Assembly (NCBI GenBank): GCA_963677825.2
Contig: CAXXEF010000001.1
Location: 1,922,001-1,986,000, forward strand
Origin: Sporobacter sp963677825
Lineage (GTDB): Bacteria; Bacillota; Clostridia; Oscillospirales; Oscillospiraceae
Length of the DNA: 64,000 nucleotides
Reading direction: 5' to 3'
Shown piece after piece: positions 9,077 to 17,281 of this stretch. The stretch's first letter is position 1. Each line of letters starts with the position of its first letter. Under the pieces are notes generated by a model. The model made no database searches. It worked only from the letters and a program-made list of their open reading frames with translations, and was not told the origin of the DNA. The position numbers were made by a program, and so were the translations under genes.

Positions 9077-9653
9077 CGTCATCTGAATAGGTCTCGGGGC
9101 ACGTTTCAAGGATCACGCGTTCAAGTTCTTTAAGGTCGACGAAGGTGTCCGGCCGCCGCCGCGGATCGCGTAAAAGCGCGGCGGGATGGTACAGCGCCAT
9201 GAATTGCGCGCCGTCTTTTTCAAACCATTTACCATGATCACGGGAGATTTTGAAATCCGGGCTGATCAGACGCATGGCGGCGACCCGTCCTAAGCATACG
9301 ACGATTTTCGGCGCCAGCAGCTGATACTGACCGCGCAGGTAGCCGATGCACGCGTCTTGCTCTGTGTTGAGCGGGTCGCGGTTTTTCGGGGGACGGCACT
9401 TGACGATGTTGGCGATGTAGATGTTTTTCGTCCGGTCGAGCCGGATGAGCTTCAGCATATCGTCGAGCAGCTTGCCGGCACGCCCGACGAACGGCTCGCC
9501 CTTCAGATCCTCCTGCTCACCAGGTCCTTCGCCGACAAACAGCACTTTGGCGTTTTGATTGCCGACGCCGAAAACGGCGTTCGTGCGCGTTTCATACAGC
9601 GCGCATTTCGTACAGGTGCGGCACGCATTTTCCAGTTCACTCCATGACTGCAT
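9063..9653 (-). CDS. Family 4 uracil-DNA glycosylase (Fe-S type)
   Basis: A 196-residue family 4 (UdgA-like) uracil-DNA glycosylase, which removes uracil from DNA to start base excision repair. Visible features are the N-terminal Cys pair C-R-T-C-T-K-C of the 4Fe-4S cluster, the G-E-G-P-G-E-Q-E-D active-site loop, the G-x-P-F-V-G-R-A-G-K-L-L-D motif and I-A-N-I-V-K-C-R-P-P-x-N-R-D-P. It ends with the H-P-A-A-L-L-R-D-P-R-R-R motif. Two further cluster cysteines lie at K-C-R-P and V-V-C-L-G-R. Length and motif order are normal. A GGAGGT site stands 7 bases before the ATG. It is coupled to the downstream acetyltransferase gene. Confidence 0.95.
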   Translation of the reverse strand: MQSWSELENACRTCTKCALYETRTNAVFGVGNQNAKVLFVGEGPGEQEDLKGEPFVGRAGKLLDDMLKLIRLDRTKNIYIANIVKCRPPKNRDPLNTEQDACIGYLRGQYQLLAPKIVVCLGRVAAMRLISPDFKISRDHGKWFEKDGAQFMALYHPAALLRDPRRRPDTFVDLKELERVILETCPETYSDDDAQA

Positions 9654-10332
9654 GGCAGATACCTCCGGGCTGATTTCTTGTATGCAGTATACTGTATCCG
9701 GGCAAAAAAGTCCAAAAAGTTAGATGGAGACGAATGCCTACACCCTCAGGCTGTTTCAATCGGTGAAACGCGCAGGAGATGCTTATAGCATAGTCAGGAT
9801 ATAAACTGAACTCGGAGTTGTCTGCTGTATCTGTTGGGGTCACGACTTCAAGACGATTAAACGAACTGTAGAAAGCATAGTATTCAACATTGTCTTTAAT
9901 GAACGTTCTAAAAGAAGCGTCAGCTGTATCGTAATTAGCCGTGTCATTACTATGCATTCCTGTAACGTCGATATCTGCTTCGAGCCGGTAGCTGCTCGTC
10001 GCCTCAGAGCCGTGTATTGTGGCATTAAGAACCGCATCATCAAATTGGTCCGGAAAAACAAAGATGCTTCCTTTTGTTTCAGAAAAGGTGCCGCCATCGT
10101 ACGTTTTTGAATCGATTAGGCTTCCGTTTTGATAGACGTCCATTCTGATTTCAACGTTTTTCGACTCAGTCAAATAAAAATAGCGGAGCATGGAGCTGTC
10201 GTCGGTAAAGCCAAGTATTTCCTTATCTTCGTCAAACAGTTGCGATGCTTCAACGGACGGTACATTGCTTGAACAAGCAGACCACGTGAGCAGCGGCAGC
10301 AAGCAACACATAATAAGCAATACTTTTTTCAT
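9637..10332 (-). CDS. Hypothetical lipoprotein with an abnormal C-terminus
   Basis: A 231-residue predicted lipoprotein: M-K-K-V-L-L followed by a hydrophobic stretch and a lipobox ending S-A-C near residue 19. The body up to about residue 175 is polar and beta-rich (many T, S, D, Y) and I do not recognise its family. The last 40 or so residues have a different composition and run through the leader of the glycosylase gene, overlapping its first 17 bases. This suggests that the original stop was lost by a small deletion or frameshift. It is anchored outside the membrane. A start at 10347 is possible, but the ATG at 10332 gives a normal signal peptide. Confidence 0.6.
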   Translation of the reverse strand: MKKVLLIMCCLLPLLTWSACSSNVPSVEASQLFDEDKEILGFTDDSSMLRYFYLTESKNVEIRMDVYQNGSLIDSKTYDGGTFSETKGSIFVFPDQFDDAVLNATIHGSEATSSYRLEADIDVTGMHSNDTANYDTADASFRTFIKDNVEYYAFYSSFNRLEVVTPTDTADNSEFSLYPDYAISISCAFHRLKQPEGVGIRLHLTFWTFLPGYSILHTRNQPGGICHAVME

Positions 10333-10473
10333 AAAAACACCTTTCATTCAATGCGATGACGAGAAGTGGCCCAATATATGGAAATTACATAGTATACGAA
10401 AATCACGAATTGCGCAAGATAATGCTTGTGTTTTTACAATAGATGCAATCCGTTTAATTGATGGTGCATTATC

Positions 10474-10502
10474 TTGACTTTACTCTCTGTTTCGACTATA
10501 AT
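10474..10502 (+). promoter_or_regulatory. Sigma-A promoter of the tRNA-Ser locus
   Basis: TTGACT and TATAAT are separated by exactly 17 bases, a near-consensus vegetative promoter. Transcription from it would first cross the truncated tRNA copy at 10550 and then the intact tRNA at 10650. Confidence 0.8.
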
Positions 10503-10549
10503 AACACAGCCTGATTGTATCGTCAGGCGGGTAATCTGAATATGTATTT

Positions 10550-10590
10550 GGAGAGATGGCTGAGCTGGTCTAAGGCGCACGATTGGAAAT
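10550..10590 (+). pseudogene. Truncated 5' half of tRNA-Ser(GGA)
   Basis: These 41 bases are identical to the first 41 bases of the intact tRNA gene exactly 100 bases downstream. They stop just after the anticodon loop (ATTGGAAAT). The next 59 bases (10591-10649) are unrelated and contain a repeated AATGTGAAT. The break falls at the same short core where the two downstream 3'-half copies begin, so this looks like one arm of an integration junction and not a random duplication. Confidence 0.85.
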
Positions 10591-10649
10591 AATGTGAATT
10601 AGTTGCTCGGACATTATCAAAAGTAATGTGAATAACTGAATAATGACAT

Positions 10650-10741
10650 GGAGAGATGGCTGAGCTGGTCTAAGGCGCACGATTGGAAATCGTGTGTACG
10701 TTAATAGCGTACCGAGGGTTCGAATCCCTCTCTCTCCGCCA
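10650..10741 (+). tRNA. tRNA-Ser (anticodon GGA)
   Basis: A 92-base class II tRNA with CCA encoded. The acceptor stem GGAGAGA pairs with TCTCTCC, followed by discriminator G. The anticodon stem CACGA/TCGTG encloses loop TTGGAAA with anticodon GGA at 10685-10687, reading UCC/UCU. A long variable arm (GTACGTTAATAGCGTAC) and a T-arm with GGTTCGAATCC are present. It is the integration target of the neighbouring elements: the segment from 10682 to the CCA end is repeated at 14506 and 37809. Confidence 0.97.
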
Positions 10742-10747
10742 AAAAAG

Positions 10748-10782
10748 AAGGCTCTGGATTTTTATGTCCAGAGCCTTTTTTT
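10748..10782 (+). terminator. Terminator behind tRNA-Ser
   Basis: The stem AAGGCTCTGGA / TCCAGAGCCTT is followed by seven T residues. It is part of the repeated attachment segment, so near-identical terminators follow each tRNA-3' copy. Confidence 0.93.
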
Positions 10783-10907
10783 AACCTGTTTTAACATGGG
10801 GTAAGGGAAGAATTTTAACGTTTTTTTAACACGGAGGATTGAAGCAGTATAACATAATGAGAAGAAATAATCCTGTGATGAACATCTATCATCTTATTTT
10901 AGGCAAA

Positions 10908-12983
10908 TCAGCCTGAATATCCCATTGAAGTATTTATCTTAATAGTCCTCGTTCCTTCATCCCATATTACGCCAAAATCTAATGCTTGTCCGAGATCTCG
11001 AAGTTTAAAATAATTGTAACCGTCTATGTTATAAGCTGTTATGCTGATTTTTTCACCATCCAAGTAAATTTTTGAGGATGTTAAAAATGCATCTGTCTGG
11101 GATGCGTTAACATCAACTGAAAGTTCGCCGCCGACGGATGTATAGGCTGTGTTTGAAGTAATCGTAATAGTATTCCTTGATCCGTCCCAGCCAATATCAT
11201 ACTCTTTACTTGTTCCACTTATAGCTTTAGCCAAGTCGCGGAGTTTAAAGTAGTTGTTGCCGTCAATATTGTAAGCTTGAAATGCCACTGCTTGACCGTT
11301 AATTGTCACAGGTGAACTGGTGGGCAGAGCGATTCTGTCAATTGAAACGAATGAACAATTAGATGCTTCAGCATATGTTTCAGCAGTTGAGGACGAATGC
11401 CCGTAAATTGTTATCTCTGCAGGGAATACCATACCATTCATTTCGATCGTGCTGTTTGAAAGATATATTGAAGACAAATTGGTAGATGAAAAGGCGATCG
11501 AACCGATATACGTTGTATTATTTGGAATACTAATAGAAGCAAGTGATTTACAGTTATAAAAAGCGCATTCACCTATTGATGTTATTCCGCTTGGCAATAT
11601 TACACCATTTAGACTACTGCAGCCGGAGAACAGTCCGTCATCAATCATAGTTAAGCTTTTTGGTATATTCACCCACTTGAGACTCATACAATTACGGAAG
11701 GCAAAGGCGCCAATCTCATTGACACTTTCAGGTATCGTAACGGTTGTCAAGTTTGAGCACCCGGAAAACGCAAATTTACCTATTGTCGTAACACCATCTG
11801 GAATTGTGATAGATGTGATTTTCCCACAGCCCTCAAAAGCTCCGCCGGAGATATTCTTTACAGTATCCGGTATAGTGTAGTTTTCTATATCCGCAGGTAC
11901 AAAACATAACATACTGTTGTTTTCAGTAAGTATCGGTGTCTTAAAACCTGTTAGCGAAAGTGCTCGTTCGCCGATTGATGTAACACTGGGAGGAATTGAG
12001 ATATCGGATAAACTGACACATCCATAGAATGCATACTTGCCAATCGACTCTACCGTGACCGGAATGCTGACGGCGCTCAGAAGCGTGCACTTATAAAAAG
12101 TAAACTCCTTGATCTCTGTGACTGCTTCGGGGATAGTTATTGATTTAATTGTCCCTTCATAAAATGCACCGCCGCTAATATCCGTTACCGTTTCCGGTAT
12201 TGTATAGCTTTCATAGTAATTAGGTACGTAACAAAGCAGACTGCCATCATGAAGTAAAATTGGGGACTCTATGGCTGTGTTTCCAAAAACGTCAAATCCG
12301 ATCGTCGTCACGCTATCTGGAATATCAACATTTTTAAGACTCGTACAACTTGCGAAAGCTTGATCCCCGATTGAGGTTACGCCATCCGGAATAGTACACG
12401 AAGTTAGTTTTGAGCATCCGATAAATGTCCCTTCATTTATCGTAGTTATATGTTTGGGGAGGTCTATAGATGTCAAAGCAGTATAAACAAATGCTGACTT
12501 ACCAATAGAAGTAACGGAATCAGGAATTTCGATAGATTTCAAGTTGGTGCAGAAATGAAAAGCGGCGTTTCCAATGGCTGTTACACTATCAGGAATACTA
12601 ATGGTTTCTAGATTGTTGCAACCACTAAATGCCTCATAATTAATTATCCTTACACTGTCAGGGATAGTAACTGATGTTAGATTGGTACAATAACTAAAGG
12701 CAGCACTACCAATCAAGTATACTCCGTCCGGAATAACTACGGAACGAATGCCTTGCCCTTCAAATGCCTTATGCCCAATAATGGTGATCCCTAAATCATC
12801 AGGTATAACGACATCATATATATTGCCGTAATATTTAGTCAACACACCATCCTCTACGACAAAATTACTTATTTCTAATGCTGATGCGCTAAGAACCATT
12901 GAAGGTGATAGGATTGCAATGATAAGTAATAAAGTAATTAGCTTATGAAGTTTGTTTAATTTTCTTCTATGTATAGTTGCCAT
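10908..12983 (-). CDS. BspA-type leucine-rich-repeat surface protein with copper-amine-oxidase-like C-terminus
   Basis: A 691-residue secreted protein. A signal peptide (K-L-I-T-L-L-L-I-I-A-I-L, cleaved near A-S-A) is followed by roughly 20 LRR_5/BspA repeats of about 23 residues to about residue 540 (I-P-D-S-V-T-x-I-G-x-x-A-F-x-x-C-x-x-L). Two tandem copper-amine-oxidase N-terminal-like modules close it (N-Y-F-K-L-R-D-L-A-K-A and N-Y-F-K-L-R-D-L-G-Q-A). Those modules are common cell-wall or adhesion stalk domains in Clostridia and do not imply oxidase activity. It probably acts in adhesion. The start at 12983 is set by AAAGGAG; the in-frame TTG upstream is less likely. It follows the C39-like gene on the same strand, 76 bases downstream. 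Confidence 0.9.
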   Translation of the reverse strand: MATIHRRKLNKLHKLITLLLIIAILSPSMVLSASALEISNFVVEDGVLTKYYGNIYDVVIPDDLGITIIGHKAFEGQGIRSVVIPDGVYLIGSAAFSYCTNLTSVTIPDSVRIINYEAFSGCNNLETISIPDSVTAIGNAAFHFCTNLKSIEIPDSVTSIGKSAFVYTALTSIDLPKHITTINEGTFIGCSKLTSCTIPDGVTSIGDQAFASCTSLKNVDIPDSVTTIGFDVFGNTAIESPILLHDGSLLCYVPNYYESYTIPETVTDISGGAFYEGTIKSITIPEAVTEIKEFTFYKCTLLSAVSIPVTVESIGKYAFYGCVSLSDISIPPSVTSIGERALSLTGFKTPILTENNSMLCFVPADIENYTIPDTVKNISGGAFEGCGKITSITIPDGVTTIGKFAFSGCSNLTTVTIPESVNEIGAFAFRNCMSLKWVNIPKSLTMIDDGLFSGCSSLNGVILPSGITSIGECAFYNCKSLASISIPNNTTYIGSIAFSSTNLSSIYLSNSTIEMNGMVFPAEITIYGHSSSTAETYAEASNCSFVSIDRIALPTSSPVTINGQAVAFQAYNIDGNNYFKLRDLAKAISGTSKEYDIGWDGSRNTITITSNTAYTSVGGELSVDVNASQTDAFLTSSKIYLDGEKISITAYNIDGYNYFKLRDLGQALDFGVIWDEGTRTIKINTSMGYSG

Positions 12984-13059
12984 TTTGATCAAATCTCCTT
13001 TGCGGAACAATTATTGCTACAAAAAATAGCGGGCCATTAAACCCTGACACTTAGCTAGA

Positions 13060-13707
13060 TTATTCAGAAAGATGTCTTAAAGCGTAAATTCTGTTACCAT
13101 ATCGAGAAAGCGTCACCTCATCTTGTTTCGCATTCAACGGATCCATACAGAGGAATTCTCCATCGCGGCTTCCGGTGATCAGGACAAAATGGAAGTGACC
13201 CCAACCATTTAGTCGAACAAGTACAATTGGATAGATTCCTTCCGATAGGAGTGCGTCCAGTTCGTCACTATCCAGCTCGCTGGCTTGCCTTCTCACAACC
13301 TCTATGTCGAGTGCCTGTTCTAGCGCATCCCACTGAATATTTCCTTCGGCATCATATACAGCCTGTTCTGAAAAATAGCCATTCAGTATTCCCGGTGTGA
13401 TTGTTTTTTCATTATCACTATTAGTCGTTTTCTGTATATCCGGCACGGCAATATCCTGCATCTGAAGTTCTACCGCAATGCAGGTTGTCAGACATCCTGA
13501 ACTAGCCATTGTATAGGATGAACCCCCAAGGTTATCATTACCCCACTGCGGATCTTTCTGCAGGAAATATACTATTTCATCTGCCGTGTAGTCCGTTTTT
13601 GATTCAACTTGAATGCTACCTCTTATAAGAATCTTATAGCCTACCGGAATAGCCAGTAAGATGCAGGCAACGCAAACCACAATAATCGCAATTGTTTTCT
13701 TTTTCAT
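13060..13707 (-). CDS. Membrane-anchored C39-like cysteine peptidase
   Basis: A 215-residue protein with an N-terminal membrane anchor (K-K-K-T-I-A-I-I-V-V-C-V-A-C-I-L-L-A) and an extracellular papain-like C39_2 domain. The Q-W-G-N-D-N-L-G segment is followed by S-G-C-L-T-T-C (catalytic Cys candidate near residue 71). Near the end, G-W-G-H-F-H-F-V-L-I-T-G supplies the His and C-M-D-P-L-N the Asp. Such proteins cut peptides or act as bacteriocin- or effector-like peptidases outside the cell. The substrate is not deducible. It sits just upstream of the leucine-rich-repeat gene inside element A, and the pair may be one surface unit. Confidence 0.83.
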   Translation of the reverse strand: MKKKTIAIIVVCVACILLAIPVGYKILIRGSIQVESKTDYTADEIVYFLQKDPQWGNDNLGGSSYTMASSGCLTTCIAVELQMQDIAVPDIQKTTNSDNEKTITPGILNGYFSEQAVYDAEGNIQWDALEQALDIEVVRRQASELDSDELDALLSEGIYPIVLVRLNGWGHFHFVLITGSRDGEFLCMDPLNAKQDEVTLSRYGNRIYALRHLSE

Positions 13708-14505
13708 TTACTTATCCCTTATTGGAATTTGGCAGAATCTATTGAAATTAAGGCTTGTATCATGTAACAAAATACGTAACATGCACATTGAGTAAAGAGT
13801 GTTATTCACTAAAAGCGTTCATAGTGGAAACTATCGTAAGGCAACGCATTTTCATCATGTGGCTCTTTATTCTCATTGGGATAGCCGATTGTAATGATGC
13901 TTTTACTTTTCTGCCATTTTTCATTTTATCGATATTCATATGCGGCTTCTGATTTTGTTTCAATTTAAGAAGGCGGATACAATGTGGAAAATGATCACGA
14001 AGTGATCACGGCGTTTACCTTTAGAAGTAAGCTAACTTAACTTTAGCTTTGGGTCTAATAACATTTCTTTCGTGTTGATATTTTAAATCTTTACCACAGC
14101 ATTTTTTGAATTTAATATCATGCACTTTAGGCTATAGCACCCCCTAAGCGTTTGCTTATGCGCTTTTTTACGTTACTAATGTGAAACAACTTAAAAAGAC
14201 ATAACGTATGCAAATTACATTTTAAGGTATTATATGACATTTGGCAACTATTGTTGTTTGAATCACTAGATCCGTATTATCAGTGAGAGTAATTAGGCTT
14301 TCGGCATATGAACAGTATACAAATTTATAAATCATTTATTTCATAGCTTCTTGTAACTAGTGTTGCTGTAAAACTGCTGGCATAGGCAGATGTCTTGTCT
14401 AACATGTTTTCTAACAAAGTGTGATACAACGCCTGCTGTCAGAGATTATAGTGCCAAATTCAGTATGATATGCACGTATAAGTAACAATGGTGTGGGCTT
14501 TCAGA
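13708..14505. other. Gene-poor right part of element A
   Basis: About 800 AT-rich bases without a gene I can support. They hold an inverted repeat (CATGTAAC...GTAACATG around 13760-13782) and a weak hairpin followed by T residues near 14146-14173. The 65-residue open frame at 13755 has no convincing ribosome site. The stretch just before 14506 would be the left arm of the attachment site. Confidence 0.5.
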
Positions 14506-14663
14506 ATTGGAAATCGTGTGTACGTTAATAGCGTACCGAGGGTTCGAATCCCTCTCTCTCCGCCAAAAAAAGAAGGCTCTGGATTTTTAAGTCCAGAGTC
14601 TTTTTTAACCTGTTTTAACATGGGAGAAGAGGAGAATTTTAACGTTTTTTTAACATATGAGAT
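14506..14663 (+). repeat. Second tRNA-Ser attachment repeat (3' tRNA, terminator, arm)
   Basis: Bases 14506-14565 match tRNA positions 10682-10741 exactly. The similarity continues through a terminator (14573-14606) and into an arm with TTTTTTAACCTGTTTTAACATGG and TTTTAACGTTTTTTTAAC. It marks the junction between elements A and B. The 77-residue open frame across it is not a gene. Confidence 0.92.
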
Positions 14664-14732
14664 GGAAACATTTTATATAGTTAATATAGTAAGGTTCTCA
14701 TATAATTATTTGTTGGAATAATTGTTCATATT

Positions 14733-15290
14733 TCACCTGTTTTTGGGGCTATACTCAGACTCACTAAACGTTGTTCTTTGAGTAATTTTTAACTTCGTAT
14801 TTTTGATGTGTTTTTTTATGTATGTGTCAGGATCAAGAAGCAAAAACAACTCTGTAGTAAAGCCTTTTTGGTATATCTTTAGTTCAGATATGAAATAGTC
14901 CCGTTGATTTAGCAATGAATTTTTATTTTTCGATGTAATCCGATACGTTTCAACGAGTAAGTCAATCAATATGGGGCGATTACCTTTGTATGCTTCAAAA
15001 TTTTTATTACCTTTTCCACTATCGCGGTTATAGTTTGGGAAATAGAACCTTCCAATTTCAATCAAGGAATATAAGGTTGAGTTAAGCTCACTATTTTTTT
15101 CTTCATTAATTTCACCAGACTCAAGACTCTTTCTTAACACAACGATAATAGAAATACATCTATAATACCATTCCAATAATTCTTTCCTTAATACTTCGGA
15201 TAGTTCATATTTTTTTGTGTTTGTTTTCCAAGTATAAATTAATGAACCAATAGAAACAATCAAGGCCAGTCCTGCAATAATCAATTCCAT
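14733..15290 (-). CDS. Hypothetical membrane-anchored protein
   Basis: 185 residues. One N-terminal transmembrane helix (M-E-L-I-I-A-G-L-A-L-I-V-S-I-G-S-L-I-Y-T-W) is followed by a long charged, helical cytosolic part rich in Lys, Glu, Asn and Tyr. I recognise no family. The plan of one helix plus a soluble helical tail resembles small phage-defence or superinfection-exclusion proteins, but that is only a resemblance. It is AT-rich compared with the core genome. It lies alone between the attachment repeat and the integrase operon, reading toward the repeat. Confidence 0.7.
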   Translation of the reverse strand: MELIIAGLALIVSIGSLIYTWKTNTKKYELSEVLRKELLEWYYRCISIIVVLRKSLESGEINEEKNSELNSTLYSLIEIGRFYFPNYNRDSGKGNKNFEAYKGNRPILIDLLVETYRITSKNKNSLLNQRDYFISELKIYQKGFTTELFLLLDPDTYIKKHIKNTKLKITQRTTFSESEYSPKNR

Positions 15291-15378
15291 TTAAGGTATC
15301 TTTATCTCCCTATCAATTTTAATAATAAGTATATTGTAATATATTTTTCGGCGCATGGCAATTATTGTAGAACGAAAC

Positions 15379-15405
15379 AAAACCCCGATGATTTCGTCAG
15401 GGCTT
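15379..15405 (-). terminator. Terminator of the helicase-xis-int operon
   Basis: On the minus strand CCCTGACGAAATCATCGGGG folds into a hairpin and is followed by TTTTGTTT, 35-60 bases after the last gene of the operon. Confidence 0.6.
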
Positions 15406-15438
15406 GTCTTTATAATTAAGATGTCGTCACATGTTACG

Positions 15439-15714
15439 CTACAGCAGGCCAATTGCTCTCAATAGTTCGACGCAATCCCGAACGCCTTGAAGGTAAGCGC
15501 CTTGCTTCTCATAATCATGACAGGCATGGACGGCGCTTAGGTATTCGTCAGAGGCTTGCTTTACCGCATCACAGCAGTTTTGCGAGACTTGCTGATATTC
15601 TTGGCTTCTTTGCTTTAAGTCTTCCCAGAGGGGCTTGTATTGCGCATCTTCACGTGCATTAACCATGCTTTGCTGTATGCGTTCGTATACTGTGTCTTCC
15701 AGCCACTTATCCAT
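15439..15714 (-). CDS. Small helical protein of the integrase operon
   Basis: 91 residues, almost entirely alpha-helical and charged, with a C-terminal R-D-C-V-E-L-L-R-A-I-G-L-L. Small proteins of this type (the DUF6809-like group) are often found beside integrases in Clostridia elements, but no function is known to me. It begins 14 bases after the integrase stop on the same strand, so it belongs to the helicase-xis-int operon. A recombination-accessory role is a guess. Confidence 0.72.
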   Translation of the reverse strand: MDKWLEDTVYERIQQSMVNAREDAQYKPLWEDLKQRSQEYQQVSQNCCDAVKQASDEYLSAVHACHDYEKQGAYLQGVRDCVELLRAIGLL

Positions 15715-15728
15715 AATGATACTCCCTG

Positions 15729-16868
15729 TTAGCCGAGCAAAGCGAAATTAAGCCTCTGCGCCGCGTCCTGTTGCAGCTCATCATCAATGTGACTGTACAG
15801 GTCCATCGTGATGCCAATTGTGGTATGCCCCAGACGCTCACTGGCGACCTTCATGGGTACCCCCTGAGTCAACATAAGGCTAGCGTTTGTATGCCTCAGA
15901 TCGTGTATCCTGATATGCTCAAAACCATGGTCCTTAAGCGCCTTGCTGAACCGGTGGTCATAAGCATGAGGTGTGACAGGGCGACCGTCCGGATTGCAGT
16001 ATACTAGATCGTAGTCGACGTAGTCCGGTCCATAGAACAGCTTGTTTTCGAGCTGTGTCTTCCACGTCTGATGCAGGGCCGCAAGGATGTAGTCGGGTAC
16101 GGCTATGGTGCGACGGCTTTTGTCCGTCTTACATTCGCTAAAGAGTTCACCATCTTTCCGCTTAGGTAATAGCGTGCGCCGAATTGTCAGTGATTTTTTC
16201 TTGTAGTCTATATCACGCCACTGTAATCCAAGCACTTCTCCACGCCGAAGACCAAGGCCGACGGCGAGCAGGGTAGGGATATAAATGTCCTTGCCCTGAA
16301 AAGCAGCGAGAAGCTCGGTGACTTGATTCTTATTAAGAAATTTAGCCTCCTTGTGTTTGAGCTTTGGCACTTCGACCAAATCACATGCGTTGCGCGTGAT
16401 GTACTGCATTTTCACAGCGTAATTCAACGCCTTGCGCAAGATTGCATGTATATATCGAATGCTTGCCGCTGACAGGCCGCCTTCCCCTCGTAGGCGGCCT
16501 GTTTTCGCTTTTTGGTTGTACAGCTGTTGTATTTGAAGCGGTTGAAGCTTCTGTAGAGGAATTTTGCCAAGCGTGGGTATGATGTGCTTTGTAGCGTTGT
16601 TTCTATAGCCGTCATATGTGCACGGCGTTAGATTCGGCAGACAGTATGTATCAAGCCAGTCAAGCAGGAAGTCACCCAACGTGATATCTTGCGGTGGTAC
16701 AAACGTACCTTGCTCAATCTGGTAAACCATTTCATTGCAAGCCCTCTCGGCTTCTTTTTTGGTCTTGTATTTGCCGAAGCGCTTTTGCTTACGCTTGCCG
16801 TTTTCGTCATATCCGATAGTGATTGTGAATCCCCAGCTATTGCCGACTTTGGTTATACAGCCTTTCAA
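15729..16868 (-). CDS. int: Tyrosine recombinase (integrase) of element B
   Basis: About 379 residues. An N-terminal arm-binding AP2-like domain (G-N-S-W-G-F-T-I-T-I-G-Y-D, K-R-F-G-K-Y-K-T-K-K-E-A) and a core-binding SAM-like domain precede the catalytic domain. The catalytic set is complete: Arg in G-L-R-R-G-E-V, Lys in T-D-K-S-R-R-T, H-D-L-R-H, L-G-H-T-T and Tyr in M-D-L-Y-S-H. It should recombine at the anticodon-loop core of tRNA-Ser. I prefer the TTG at 16868, with AAGGAGG 8 bases upstream. An upstream TTG at 16913 has no good site and would extend further into xis. Confidence 0.95.
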   Translation of the reverse strand: MKGCITKVGNSWGFTITIGYDENGKRKQKRFGKYKTKKEAERACNEMVYQIEQGTFVPPQDITLGDFLLDWLDTYCLPNLTPCTYDGYRNNATKHIIPTLGKIPLQKLQPLQIQQLYNQKAKTGRLRGEGGLSAASIRYIHAILRKALNYAVKMQYITRNACDLVEVPKLKHKEAKFLNKNQVTELLAAFQGKDIYIPTLLAVGLGLRRGEVLGLQWRDIDYKKKSLTIRRTLLPKRKDGELFSECKTDKSRRTIAVPDYILAALHQTWKTQLENKLFYGPDYVDYDLVYCNPDGRPVTPHAYDHRFSKALKDHGFEHIRIHDLRHTNASLMLTQGVPMKVASERLGHTTIGITMDLYSHIDDELQQDAAQRLNFALLG

Positions 16869-17052
16869 TGTGCTTGTCCTCCTTCGGATCCTCTCCGTTG
16901 AGCCACTTTTCAAGAGCTAATCGTGGGATCAAGTATTTACGACCAATCCGCCTTGATGGTATATCACCGCTGACGAGCAGCTCGTACATTTTGTTCATGC
17001 CGATATTAAGCAGAATGGCTGTTTCTTGCGCGGTTAAGATCATTTTTTCCAT
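16837..17052 (-). CDS. xis: Excisionase (MerR-like helix-turn-helix)
   Basis: 71 residues with the excisionase-family wing-helix: L-T-A-Q-E-T-A-I-L-L-N-I-G recognition region, M-Y-E-L-L-V-S-G-D-I-P-S-R-R-I-G-R-K-Y, and P-R-L-A-L-E-K-W-L. Such proteins bend DNA at attachment arms and push the integrase toward excision. It overlaps the start of the integrase by about 32 bases. The start at 17052 is preceded by AAGGGAG; a TTG five codons upstream is possible. Confidence 0.92.
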   Translation of the reverse strand: MEKMILTAQETAILLNIGMNKMYELLVSGDIPSRRIGRKYLIPRLALEKWLNGEDPKEDKHIERLYNQSRQ

Positions 17053-17251
17053 AGGGGCTCCCTTCAATATTTAGGGGTCAGATTCGATCAGTGTACCCTA
17101 GCAGAAGGTATATTAATGTTGATTATACCGGGGGTGCCGGGCAACGGAAACTGACAAAGATTACTGAATTATTGCCAGACAATCTGGCATGCTGGTTGAA
17201 GCGAGGTGCTCGCGTGCAGGCGTGCGGGTTATGCCTACACTTCCACTTTGC

Positions 17252-17280
17252 GTGACATTAGTGACAGCAGTGACAGCGAC
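17252..17280. repeat. GTGAC repeats at 9-base spacing
   Basis: Three GTGAC words start at 17252, 17261 and 17270 and are followed by GCGAC, in the 230-base gap between xis and the helicase gene. A complementary set (GTCAT..GTCAC..GTCAC) lies at the end of the 18812-19720 gene. Regular short direct repeats next to a replication-type helicase are iteron-like; this is inference only. Confidence 0.4.
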
Positions 17281-17281
17281 G

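Larger units (their letters stand above)
10682..14505. mobile_element. Element A: integrase-less element in the tRNA-Ser array
   Basis: The stretch lies between the tRNA copy of the attachment core (from 10682) and the next 3'-tRNA copy at 14506. The flanking repeats are about 150 bases long: 60 bases of tRNA, terminator, and TTTTAAC-rich arm. It contains a leucine-rich-repeat secreted protein and a C39-like peptidase but no recombinase. It may be a decayed element or one mobilised in trans by the integrase of element B. Confidence 0.7.

Noticed and set aside
14488..14721. 77-residue frame across the second attachment repeat
   Set aside because: It is translated tRNA and terminator sequence; a similar frame appears at the third copy (37828-38154, minus strand).
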